This document shows, one piece after another, positions 23,601-33,558 of a stretch of DNA of 64,000 nucleotides. The notes below the pieces were generated by a model. The model did not search any database and had not been told where the DNA came from. It saw only the letters and a list, made by a program, of their open reading frames with translations. Within the stretch, counting starts at the first letter, position 1; each line of letters starts with the position of its first letter. Both the position numbers and the translations under genes were made by a program. Location: assembly GCA_902728285.1 (NCBI GenBank), contig CACVBU010000720.1, forward strand, positions 483,844 to 547,843, written 5' to 3'. This stretch comes from Clytia hemisphaerica (lineage: Eukaryota > Cnidaria > Hydrozoa > Leptothecata > Clytiidae).

Positions 23601-26315
23601 CTCGTGCTGATGAGAGGGGAATCGTGCTTGCCCTGAATGCCATTGATTGGGAAACCTCCTTTCTGGGACTCAACGTAGAAGATCGTGTTTCCCTTCTCTC
23701 TGAATATATACTTAATATTTTTTCTAATTTTGTTCCAAATAAAACTATCACCATCAGAGACAAAGATGCGTTATGGATGACTCCTGAGATAAAGCAGATG
23801 CTTTTGGATAAGGCTAAGATATATCGTCGTTGGAGAAAATGGGGAAATCCTTTAGATGGTCAGGCACTTGTTGACATGGTTGACAGGTGTAGATTGGCCA
23901 TCAAGACTGCCAAGGATAACTATTTTTCTCGTCTTGGCAACTCTTTAAATGATCCAAACATAGGAAGTAAGAAATACTGGTCTACTCTGAAGCAGTTTCT
24001 GAACGTACGTAAAACCCCGAAAATTCCACCTATTCGAAATGAAAGAAACGTCCTTGTAAGCGATATTTCTGAGAAGGCCGATATTTTCAACTCTTTTTTT
24101 TCAAACCAATGCTCACTTATCGATACTGGCAGTGTTTTGCCACCTGAACAATTTCTTACTAACTCCAGACTCGATAATCTTGTATTTGAAGAAGAAAAAA
24201 TCGAGTCTATTATTAATTCTTTGAATGTTAACAAGGCCCATGGGTGGGATAATATTTCTACTCGTATGGTCAGAATCTGTGGTAAGTCTCTAGTAAAACC
24301 TTTGCTTAGTATATTCAATCTTTTATTTTCTATCAACTCTGGCATCTTCCCATCACAGTGGAAGAAAGGAAACGTGGTTCCTGTCTATAAAAAGGGAGAC
24401 AGGAGCATAGCCAAAAACTACAGACCAGTATCTCTTCTTCCTGTGTTTGGAAAAATATATGAAAAGTGTATTTATGATACACTTTACAGATATTTTGAAA
24501 ATAACAACTTATTTTCTCCTTGTCAGTCTGGTTTTCGGGAGGGGGATTCCTGCATTTCTCAGTTGTTATCCATAACGCATGATATTTATACAGGGTTTGA
24601 CAAAGATCCTTCTCTAGATACCAGGGGGGTGTTTTTAGACATTTCAAAGGCATTCGATCGGGTGTGGCACGATGGCTTACTCTTTAAACTCAAATCTTAT
24701 GGGGTGACTGGACCGTTACTTTCCTTAATTCGCAGCTTTCTTGACGATAGGCATCAGAGAGTTGTGTTGAATGGGAAAACATCTGAGTGGAAGCGAATCA
24801 ATGCAGGGGTACCTCAAGGCTCGATTCTTGGTCCATTGTTCTTCTTAATTTATATTAATGATCTTCCAGAAAAACCTTGAGTCAAAACCCAAGATCTTTG
24901 CTGACGATACCTCTTTATTCTCTCTTGTGATTGATCAACTCTTGAGCCTTGATGTACTTAACAGAGATCTCTCCAGGATAACTGATTGGGCTCATCAATG
25001 GAAGATGTCTTTTAACCCTGACCCATCTAAGCAAGCTGTTGAAGTCTATTTTACCTGTAGACTCACTCCTCCTAATGCTCCAGTAATATCCTTTAATAAC
25101 TCTAATATCGCGACCAGTGAGTACCAGAAACATCTTGGTTTAATCTTAGATTCAAAACTTTCTTTTGATCGCCATCTAGATGAGAAGATACAAAAGGCCA
25201 ATAAAGGAATTGGTCTTATTAACCGACTTCGCAAGCATGTGCCTAGGAGATCTCTACTAACCATTTATAAATCTTTCATTAGGCCTCATCTTGATTATGG
25301 TGATATCGTATATGACCGCCCAGGAAATGCTACCTTTGTGCAGAAGCTTGAATCTATTCAATATAATGCCTGCCTTGCTATAACAGGCTGTTTTCGTGGA
25401 ACGTCTCAAGAAAAACTATATTCAGAACTTGGTCTTGAAAGTCTTGCTGACAGGCGCTTTGCTAGAAGAATGACATTCTTCTATGGAATTATTAACAATT
25501 TAGCCCCTTCGTATTTACGTAACTACCTGCCAGTAAGACTTACAGCACCAGGTGGCCTTAGAACAAGAAATCCTATTTATCCTCTTAATATACGAACTGA
25601 ACGTTTCCGTAACACTTTTTTTCCGTACTGCATATCTCAGTGGAATGTTCTGGGAGGTAATATACGAGATCTACCTTCAATTAAAACTTTCAAAAAAGCA
25701 ATCTATGAATTTTTGAGACCCAAGCAATCCCATGTTTTTGATGTTCCTGACATTCAAGGAGTGATCTTTCTTAATCGACTTCGGGTCGGTTTCAGCCATC
25801 TCAACGAGCATAAATTTAGACATGGCTTCCGCGACACTTTAGACCCTTTCTGTGGTTGCCGAACTAACTCTGTTGAAAACACTCAACACTTTCTTCTGCA
25901 CTGCTCTATATATTCCCATGCAAGACAATCTTTGTTCGACAAACTTCAGACCCTAGGCATTATTTTTCATCCGCCACTTAACCCTCCTTTTTTCTGTCGG
26001 CTTTTATTATATGGGGATGAAAGTTTGACTTCAAATCTAAATAAATCTATTCTTTGTTCTGTTGTTGAATTTCTTAACGAAACTGGAAGGTTTAGCGGTG
26101 CTTTATTTTAGGCTTTTACCTAACAACTGTAGCTTCCTTCTCCAAGATTTTTTCTTTTTATTTTCTTTATTTACTTATTTATTTATTTTTTACATAGTCT
26201 AGTACCTCTGGCGATATAACGTTAGTTCCTAGCGGGGGGAGGGACTATATTCTATGTTTAAGTAATGTTTTGTAATATATGTTCGTAGTGTACACGTGTC
26301 TTTGTTTCAATAAAG

Positions 26316-26347
<32 letters not shown>

Positions 26348-29300
26348 TGGTTTTAGGTTTTTGATTTTCTTGACAGCTTGATACATCTTGTTGTTATCGT
26401 GGAAGTATTCGAGTTCACGGGTAGTTCTGTTCACTTTTTCGTTTTCTTCCAGATTCATGATGGTGTGTATTTCAGCTAGTATGCGATTGCGAAATTGCTT
26501 GAGGAAAGTTTCTGCTTGTTTGGTGTTACATGATTGTATTCGATGTTGAATATTTCGTTGAAGTATCGAAAGTTCTTGAACTTCCAAGTTGACGGGATTC
26601 TTGGATTTTTTAACGAAGCCTATCGTGTTGGTAGCGGCTTGCTTTAAAGTTTTTGCGATATTAAAATTTGATGTTGGAACTTTATTATTTCAACGTATCT
26701 AATGTTTCTGCAGTTGAAACTCAGACCAAGTTTTCTGACTTTCATAGAATTTCAATTTTCCTTTATATAACAAAAGGTTATATTGACAGCTAATCATCAT
26801 TTTAATGACCAAAACAAAAACACTGATGTCTAATGTAATCATGCTTCTGTTTAAAATTTCATGGGTGGATTTTCAACGTTTTCGAACACTTTTTAAAAAG
26901 TAACTTTTTTATTCAATTGAGCATAACTTTTGATTGAATGAACCGAATTTAATGAATGACCCATCAAAAGTTAAGTTTAACTTTCTTCCTTCCAATGAAA
27001 AAGGAATGGTTCTTTTAAAATCTTTAGACCTCGAGTAGATTAACTTTAAAGAGAGAAACTTTTTTGTGGCGCACCTGGTAGGTTCGATGCCTCCATTCAT
27101 CTGGGAATTTCATCTTTGATTGGTAATTTAATCATATTCTAAATCAACCCCATCATTGGGTTCTACCTCTTTCTAAATCTGATGTAACACCTCTCATATT
27201 CTTAAATATTCAATTTTGAGAATACAGATAAACAAACAACCCCTAGCCCTGCAGCTAGCCTAGGTGTCCATCAGAAATCTGCCTCATCTTTGGTTTAATG
27301 TTTACATTTTGCATCATTAGACATGTTTTGAATGCAGTAGTCACAATCCACAATGGGTCAGTGTGTCATATGGTATTTGGATTTGTCTGGATTGTTCTGG
27401 AAAACACAGAGGTTTAGGTGTCCATTTAAGGTGAGTAAAAATAAGCATCGCTTACTTCATTTTAGGGATGAATAATTTATCTTTCATTTATGTCTTGATT
27501 AAAAACCATTAGAGTTACTAGTGAAATAAAAGTCACATTATGCAGGATGACTTAAAAACAAATTTGTAATTAATAAAATGTTGTTTTACTCGAATTCTTT
27601 ATTATGAATGTATTGATAATATCACTTCGTATTTTTTTTAGTTTTGTAAGATCGGTTACAATGGACAAATGGAAAGACAATGAACTGGAAAAGATGAAGG
27701 TCTTTAAATTTAACTTTTGAACATTCTTTTTGTTTTGTTTTAAAGAAAAATCTCACTTCTTCCAACTTTACTTGTTTGAAGCCAATATTTATGAATCAAA
27801 AATCGATCAAATTTAATTAAGAAGATTTCATGTTGATCATTATCCTTATTCTTCTTCTTTTTCAATTTGTTAGGCTGGAGGAAATAATAAAGCAAAAGAT
27901 TTCTTCACATCACAATCTGAGTACAACCAAGGGTGGTCTATTCAAGAAAAATATAATTCCAGAACTGCTGCTTTGTATCGTGATAAGGTAAAATGTTTAT
28001 CCCAACAAATGGAAAACTTTTTAGCTTTTTTTCCTTTGGGTGAACTTTAAGAAGAACCGGGTTTTCGTATCGAAATGTCTGTGATTGATCATGAAGAGGT
28101 ATGGTCATCTTCTATAATATACTCCTTATAGAATCCAATGGTTTCAATAAGAAAATAGAAAACGAAAAGGCAAAATTTATTTTCTGTATTATTTGTAATA
28201 GCAATTTAGTATCATAGAAATTTTTTTTTCCAATGCTTGCAAAACTTGATGCGATCCTCAAATCTACTATGAATATTTCACGATAATAGAAATTTCAAAA
28301 AGACTTACTTACTCTTTGTGCCTTCATGTCAGATTACAACAGAATCAGAAGGTCGTCCTTGGTCAGAATCCACTTCATCAGCAAAGAATTACACCCCTCC
28401 CACACGGTCAAGTGGTGGCTTGCAAACGTCACCACGTGCCAATAAAAACATGTCTTCAATGTCCTCAAATTCTTCAAATAATGGACAAGCAATCAATAAC
28501 ATGGATGATCTTGAATCATTCCTTGGAAAATCAAAGTACTTTGATTATCACTTATGATTTATATATTTGATTTTAATTTTCAAAGCTGATTCTAATCTAG
28601 TCTTCGTCTTCGTCTAGTTTGTCTTTTAAAAGAGACACTGACTGCATTTTTTGAATTATTTTTTGGACAACCGAGTCATCTCAAAATTTATACTATATTT
28701 AATATTTTTCTCAGAGGAGAGATCAGCAAGGATAAAGAAGACTTCTTCATAAAAAGACAAATGGAAAATGATTCAAGGCCTGAGTAAGTGTAGCGAATTT
28801 CTTAGTATATTATTATTATTATTTACGGCCATTTGCTTTGAGTGTTAATTCTTTTCTGTAGTAATTAAAAGTTTTCTAGATTACTCTATACCTAACTTAC
28901 TTCATATTTCCAATTTTGTGTTTTCTCTTTCAGAAATTTACCGCCAAGTCAAGGAGGAAAATATGTAGGATTTGGGAGCAGTCCTGCACCATCTCAAAAC
29001 AATAGTTCGTCAGGTATAAAAAAATTTGAAATGATTTTAGATTTCCATACCAACCTAGAATTAATTTCATTTGATAAACCTTATTTTAATTTCTTTGAAC
29101 CACATAGCTGAGACTGTGCCTATTATGACGATATGCCTTCTTCTTGACTCTCTTTCTTTTCATCATTTTTGGGTCGCCTCCCTCTTTTCCTCTCTTTTTA
29201 AATGCCTTTTTTAGTATATGTCTCCCATTCGGACTGATTAACCAGACTGAATATCGCTTAAGTTTTCATGTCTGAAAAAATTTTTAGTGTAAAATTCACC

Positions 29301-32291
29301 ATTACTGTGTATTATCTTCTTAGGCTGGGATAGCACTTTATCAAGTTTACAAGCTGTAAGTATAGACATGTTTGTCTCTTTTTTTCGTTGGAAAATATCT
29401 CATATCGTTTCTGCATATTAGCATATAGTCCTGTATGATGAAATTTTTATAGTCGTACAACTTCTACTTTCAATCTGTCAAAAGTATTTAAAATAGTACG
29501 AGTTTCTCGAAAACTTCATTATATAATTGGAAACGGACTTACGTCATTTTCGATTTCAGGGCTGGAATACTTTTTCTATTGGAGCACAGCAAGTGGCATC
29601 AGCAGCTTCCGAAAAGGTAACTTTTCATTTTATATTACAACTATTTTTTGCCAGTTGGATTGTGTGTAAAGCCGAAGCTTTTGAAGAAAAATAACTCAAT
29701 CACGAATCCCTACTTTTCTTGTACTAAATTAGTATGGTTGGAATGATCTATTTGAGGATGATCAAAAAATGTTATATGATGCCATAATCACTTTGTCTTT
29801 TTTAACACCTCGCTTGTAAAGATTACACCACCGACAAAGAATCAATTTTTTTTATTTTTTTTGTATTTCCAGGCTGTCAAAGTAGGTTCAAAATTGAACG
29901 AAAATGTCATCAAACCAGCGTCCAATAAGGTATATTAATTTCTTCGCTTTTATATGTTTTATAACTCACGATGTCAATGTTTTGTTGATTACAAAATTCT
30001 TGTCTTCTTGTCGTAGGATAATCTCCCGGAGGGGCAGCTGGGCAAAAGGACCGACGGGTATGTGTGGGTCCTAAGGGTACCCTTTCCAATATGTTTAAAA
30101 TGCACTGTAAGGTACTGTAAGGGTCGGAAAAACTAGAGATGCACTGTAAGGGTAGAAATTTCAGAAAATTCTTGAAAAATCTAGATATTTAGACCAAAAA
30201 TGCTAGAATTTTGACCATTTTTTGCACGATAGGGATCGAAAATTTGGGGGAAAATGCACTCTAAGGGTATGATTTTCACTGATTTTTGCTGCACTGTAAG
30301 GGTGCAATTTTAAAAGCCAATTTTTGGCCCGCACGACATACCGTCAGTCCGCAAACCCAGTGCCCCCCCCCGGGATAATCTAAACAAAGCACAGCGTGCA
30401 CTGTTAAATAATTAACAAATAAATACTTGTTTATAAAAGTTAATAACGTAATTTAATAACAAATAATTAATCATACTTAAACTCTAAAAGATAAACGTAA
30501 TAATGATTTTCAGTTCTTGCACTCTGCTTACAATCTGACGGATACCGAAAACCATCATCAAACATCTAACACAACACCAAGACAAAATGCACCATATTAT
30601 AATAAACTTAACGATAATAACACTACAGTAAAAAGAACTTCTTCTTCAAATTACCGCGCACAGCCTTTCCGCACCTCTTCGACAAATTTTAACAGCATTG
30701 ACAAAGACAAAATAACATCTGGTCCCTACAAGCGTGGTAGGTCTCTCTTTTCTTTAAAAAAAAGTAATGAATATATTTGGGGATTTCGCAAGGCTATTTA
30801 TATTACATGTACGCGAGGCAAACCTTTTTAAAACTGATACGCCTTGCTAAAGCCTAAAAACGCTTAATATTTGTCTCCTAAAATGTATTGTTTCTTCATA
30901 ATATTAATATTTCTTTAGACTTTGATTCCAATCGTTAATTAAAAAAGATTAATAAGGTTTCATTACATTATTATATTTTTAATCGGTGTAACTCTAGTTT
31001 CTTTTCTTCACTGTCAAACTATTTTTTTTTAGGCTCAAGAGTTCGGTACTAACGTCTCTGCAAAGGTTAGTTAATTGTTTTCTTAGCCACGTCTTCACTT
31101 TCTCTCCATCTAGTTATTATAGTTATCTTCGTGGAGTTTATGGAGTCTCAAATGATTGTTGCAAAAAATATTTTGGCAGACTTTGAATCTTAGTCACTTT
31201 ATTTCATTCAACTCAATAGATGAGGTATTGTGGTTTCAGTGCTTGTTAAACGTATTATTTATCCAGAGGAGGTGGGATTATCAGTTAATATGTGACTCTA
31301 ACACACTTACTATGGGTGGTGGTCTAGTTTCAATTGTTTTTCGAAAACAGCTACTACAGTCGTGTAAGATCATAGTAACTGTAAAAGAACACTCCTTACT
31401 ACTGATGATGTCTTGTTAACTACATGGTTCTCTTTGACATATTAATATCTTATCCTAAAAGAAGTACTTTTTAAACTGACAATATATCTTGATTTCTTCT
31501 TTGAAGGCAAATGAAGGGAAATTGGTTTCTGAAGTGTCAGCCTCCCTTCAAGGAGCCGCAACGAAGGTAGGATTTTTTTTATTTTCTCTTGAGTAAACGA
31601 ATAAGAGGAGAGCATGACTGGGACAAACATCAATTAAAATGGTCTTGTGATTCGTCAAGGTTCAATTCTTCTCTTATGATCTATCTTCTTGCAGAAAAGT
31701 ACTAGGAATTGAAATTCATCAAAAAGACTTCAAAATGTCTGATTTTCACTCTTACTTGTCATTCAGGCATCATCATACGGCATGAAGGGATGGTATAGCT
31801 TACAATCTTACATGGGATACGAGACCAACCCACAACAATCTGCTATCACTGCTAATAACCAAGACAATAGTTATCAAAACGGTGGCTCATCACAGTCAGG
31901 CAGTGGATATGGTGGCTTAACTGGTCAAGATGGTGTCAATCCTTTCCAAGCTGCAATGTCCAATCAAAATAGTTCTTCGAATGATTTAGTTGATTTCAAT
32001 GATAGTGCTAGTTCAAAATCAAATAGTGGTGGCTGGGGATCAACAGGAGACTGGGAGAAAGCGACTCCTGCCAATGATGGTTGGGATGACAATTGGGGTG
32101 ATAGCCCAGCAAAAAAGAAGAACGAGCCAGCAGTTGTTAAATCACAGACCACAACGGCTACCAAGAAGACAACACCAAAGAAACAGGACAGTTGGGGTAA
32201 TGATGCAGACGAATGGGAGAATTGGTTGAACGATGACTCAACCTCGTATAAATCAACACCTTCACCTAGAGCTGGCAAAAAAGGAGATTAG
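17694..32291 (+). CDS. ARFGAP1: ArfGAP1: ADP-ribosylation factor GTPase-activating protein, 13 coding exons, 485 aa
   Basis: Activates GTP hydrolysis on Arf1 and so drives COPI coat disassembly at the Golgi. Coding exons: 17694-17753, 27321-27430, 27642-27699, 27874-27987, 28333-28535, 28715-28783, 28934-29013, 29324-29355, 29560-29616, 29873-29929, 31033-31065, 31507-31566, 31767-32291. Phases agree throughout and the sum is 1458 nt. The N-terminus is [13 protein letters not shown]. The zinc finger has C22, C25, C42 and C45 with the catalytic arginine finger at R50 ([10 protein letters not shown]). [13 protein letters not shown] and [18 protein letters not shown] complete the GAP domain. Two ALPS-type amphipathic segments, poor in charge and rich in S/T/G, follow at about 232-261 ([17 protein letters not shown]) and 312-330 ([16 protein letters not shown]); in this family they sense membrane curvature. 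The tail has tryptophan/acidic motifs ([17 protein letters not shown]) like those that bind coat and adaptor proteins. Intron 1 is 9.6 kb and holds two LINEs. Confidence 0.95.
17778..18253. mobile_element. MITE in ArfGAP1 intron 1 (476 bp)
   Basis: It begins 25 bases after the first ArfGAP1 coding exon. Terminal repeats are CAGTCTGGGAAATCCTCTCA at the left and its near complement ending CCAGACTG at 18253. They continue inward through TGCACGCTTATGTTCCG. ACAGA is present on both sides (17773-17777 and 18254-18258), a possible 5-bp duplication. AATTGCACGCTTA words recur inside. An open frame across the right half has no recognised domain. Confidence 0.7.
18505..18732. mobile_element. Short inverted-repeat element in ArfGAP1 intron 1
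   Basis: The arms at about 18508-18572 and 18664-18732 are reverse complements of each other (GTAACTTGCATCAGTGGAGG, then CAAACATGCATAGCC), separated by about 90 bp. Non-coding; its target duplication was not resolved. Confidence 0.7.
19680..20135. repeat. GATTG/CAATC-rich dispersed repeat in ArfGAP1 intron 1
   Basis: Both ends carry variants of CAATCGAATATTACCCAGAA and TTCGATTG...GATTGCGTT in opposite orientation, a pattern also present at 12240-12330. 20040-20135 is the inverted partner of 15838-15935. It looks like a decayed DNA element; the minus-strand open frame across it is not supported as a gene. Confidence 0.5.
20136..21314. other. ArfGAP1 intron 1, no feature recognised
   Basis: Apart from the repeat fragment at 20195-20275 (inverted partner of 13545-13625), no element or gene could be supported in this intronic stretch. 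Confidence 0.35.
21315..22811 (-). mobile_element. RTE-like LINE, 3' part (reverse transcriptase), on the minus strand
   Basis: On the minus strand a reverse transcriptase reads through about 22811-21795: [20 protein letters not shown], then [28 protein letters not shown] (catalytic Asp region), [14 protein letters not shown] and [10 protein letters not shown] (the YADD core). A +1 shift near 21800 leads into the C-terminal region 21801-21487 with [19 protein letters not shown] and [11 protein letters not shown], which is diagnostic of RTE-clade elements. After the stop at 21487 a short 3' tail ends in an (ATTGA)n-like run at about 21315-21340, as RTE elements often do. The copy is non-functional: 5' truncated, frameshifted and split by another LINE. 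Its upstream piece lies at 26349-26690. Confidence 0.85.
22811..26111 (+). pseudogene. LINE ORF2: endonuclease/reverse transcriptase with one frameshift
   Basis: The open frame starts at an ATG at 22748, but its first 21 codons are antisense RTE sequence; genuine element sequence begins at DIESNPGP (22811-22834). The AP-endonuclease domain follows, with [31 protein letters not shown] and CIDLIF. The reverse transcriptase has [73 protein letters not shown] and FADDTSLF. The frame breaks between the last two blocks, near 24868-24880 (GAAAAACC): the first frame stops at 24880 and the second resumes through FADD. 22811-26111 is 3301 nt, one base over a multiple of three, so a single inserted base explains it. 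The C-terminus has the usual C-x-C...HFLLHC cysteine/histidine module. The break is just before the catalytic FADD, so no active enzyme is expected. Confidence 0.9.
22812..26345 (+). mobile_element. CR1/L2-like LINE with poly(A), inserted in the RTE-like LINE
   Basis: One retrotransposon copy from about 22812 to a 30-A tail (26316-26345) preceded by AATAAA at 26309-26314. GGTTTTAG occurs at the left junction (22804-22811) and again just beyond the tail (26349-26356), a candidate 8-bp target duplication. The 5' end is truncated immediately before the NPGP motif of the ORF, so promoter and untranslated leader are missing. It codes for an APE-type endonuclease and a reverse transcriptase, described separately. 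Confidence 0.85.
26349..26690 (-). mobile_element. RTE-like LINE, upstream fragment (between endonuclease and RT)
   Basis: The minus-strand frame reads [20 protein letters not shown], then [15 protein letters not shown] and [13 protein letters not shown], the linker region that precedes the reverse transcriptase in RTE elements. It stops at the poly(A) of the inserted LINE. Compared with typical RTE proteins about 120 residues are missing between LKP here and [11 protein letters not shown] on the other side of the insertion, so a deletion preceded or accompanied the insertion. The endonuclease domain is absent: the copy ends near 26690. Confidence 0.7.
26691..27320. other. Remainder of ArfGAP1 intron 1
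   Basis: AT-rich, no repeat pair or exon recognised. It ends at the acceptor CATCATTAG preceding the zinc-finger exon at 27321. Confidence 0.5.
30025..30373. mobile_element. MITE with CCCGG...CCGGG ends, 8-bp duplication GATAATCT
   Basis: The ends are CCCGGAGGGGCAGCTGGG and, at the right, CCCAGTGCCCCCCCCCCGG; the similarity continues with GACCGACGGGTATGTGTG against its complement. GATAATCT flanks it (30017-30024 and 30374-30381). Inside, GCACTGTAAGGGT and GGGTCGGAAAA words recur. The same family occurs at 59560-59886 and, as a fragment, at about 48520-48640. The insertion lies 1 base after an acceptor-like sequence (TTCTTGTCGTAG) in an ArfGAP1 intron. Confidence 0.8.
30514..30830 (+). other. 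Possible alternative or terminal exon within ArfGAP1
   Basis: After a clean acceptor (ATTTTCAG at 30506-30513) an open frame runs in phase with the preceding ArfGAP1 exon to a stop at 30828-30830. It is rich in N, T, S and Q ([37 protein letters not shown]). Splicing out at GTAGGT (30737) would leave phase 1, which does not fit the next ArfGAP1 exon (phase 0). If real it would therefore be an alternative 3' terminal exon giving an isoform without the second ALPS motif and the tryptophan motifs. There is no similarity evidence, only splice-site and frame evidence. Confidence 0.3.
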
Positions 32292-32691
32292 ACATTGCAC
32301 TATCTACTTTGTGTTACATTGTGTCAAATTATGTTTGGTTTAATGTAATGTGTATTAAGCAGAATTAGATAATGTATAGTATTCTATGCAATCTTTTGTA
32401 AAATTAAACAACCGACCGTTGAATTAGGAGTTAATTACAAGGTTCGTTCTGAAATTAATGCACGTGGAAAGTTGATAAGGGGAACAAGGCGTACCATGCC
32501 CTGATCATATTATAGACGTTATTAGATGATGAATTTAATTTGCATTGCAATGCAATAATATATAAATGAAATATTTTTTCAATATTTAGTAATAGCTGCC
32601 TGTGAAGTAAAACCAACTCGATTATTGAAGGTCTAGTAGTTTTAAAATTAGCGATAATAACTTTTCAGAATCGTCCACTTTATTTTGAGGA

Positions 32692-32942
32692 GGCCTGGAA
32701 ATCCCGAATTATTATTTTCCGAGTTATTTTTCCGAGCTATTTGGAGTGTGACGTCATTGCCGAAATGATGAGTCAGAATTTTTTGGAAACTTTTTGGAAA
32801 CGTTTTCGAGTTATTTGGCATGTTTTTTATTAGCCTCTATTTTTCAAATTATTTGACCAATTTAAAACTGACGTCACAAAAAATTATGACTTCACACTCC
32901 GAATAATTCGAAAAATAATAACTTCTTAAATAATTCCAGGCC
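32692..32942. mobile_element. MITE, GGCCTGGAA ends, 251 bp
   Basis: It lies 400 bp downstream of the ArfGAP1 stop. The left end is GGCCTGGAAATCCCGAATTA and the right end ends TAATTCCAGGCC; the arms share CCGAATTATT and CGAGTTATTT words and paired GTGACGTCA/TGACGTCAC palindromes. The terminus matches the right end of the element at 10985-11512, so the two belong to one family. Non-coding. Confidence 0.7.
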
Positions 32943-33558
32943 CTTACATTATTTTTGAAGATATTGTTTTCAAATCTCTGCAGAATCAACTCTCAAATCA
33001 CCAATTCGTTTATCTTCCCAATTAAATTATAAACATATTTTTAGTATTATTTGTAATGTAGTTATTTTTGAAAAATTAGTTTTTGGAGGGGATTTATTTA
33101 AAACAATTTAACTGTAGTACAGTAGGAAAACAAATCTTGACTCCACTCAGAAATATATCCGTGTACCATTCGAATCACCCAAGTTTGAAGTTTTATATTT
33201 GAAATTTCAGATTTTTTGATTTTTTTCTTAGTTTAGATTTAGTGTTAGATTTTATTTCCTTTATATTTTCTGTTTACGTAAATGTCCTTTAAAACTAGGA
33301 ACCAGATAACATTTTGTTTTGTCTGGTTTTGATTAGAATATCTATTGTTTTTAAACAAAAGAAAATTAATACAGAATATGATACGCTTCATTGATTTCCT
33401 AAAGGCTATAGCTCAAAACCATCTTTGAGGCTGCGAGATTTCTTCGACGTTTGAGAATCTACCAAATTATGTTTCAAGAACTTGGTTGGTTTCTTAAACA
33501 TCGTAAAACACGGTTTTTGTTTGAATTTTATAAATGTTGAGGTCAATGGACAAATAAT
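32943..33558. other. Intergenic between ArfGAP1 and the protease
   Basis: No gene or repeat recognised. It should contain the promoter of the protease gene that starts at 33559; no convincing core promoter motif was found. Confidence 0.35.
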
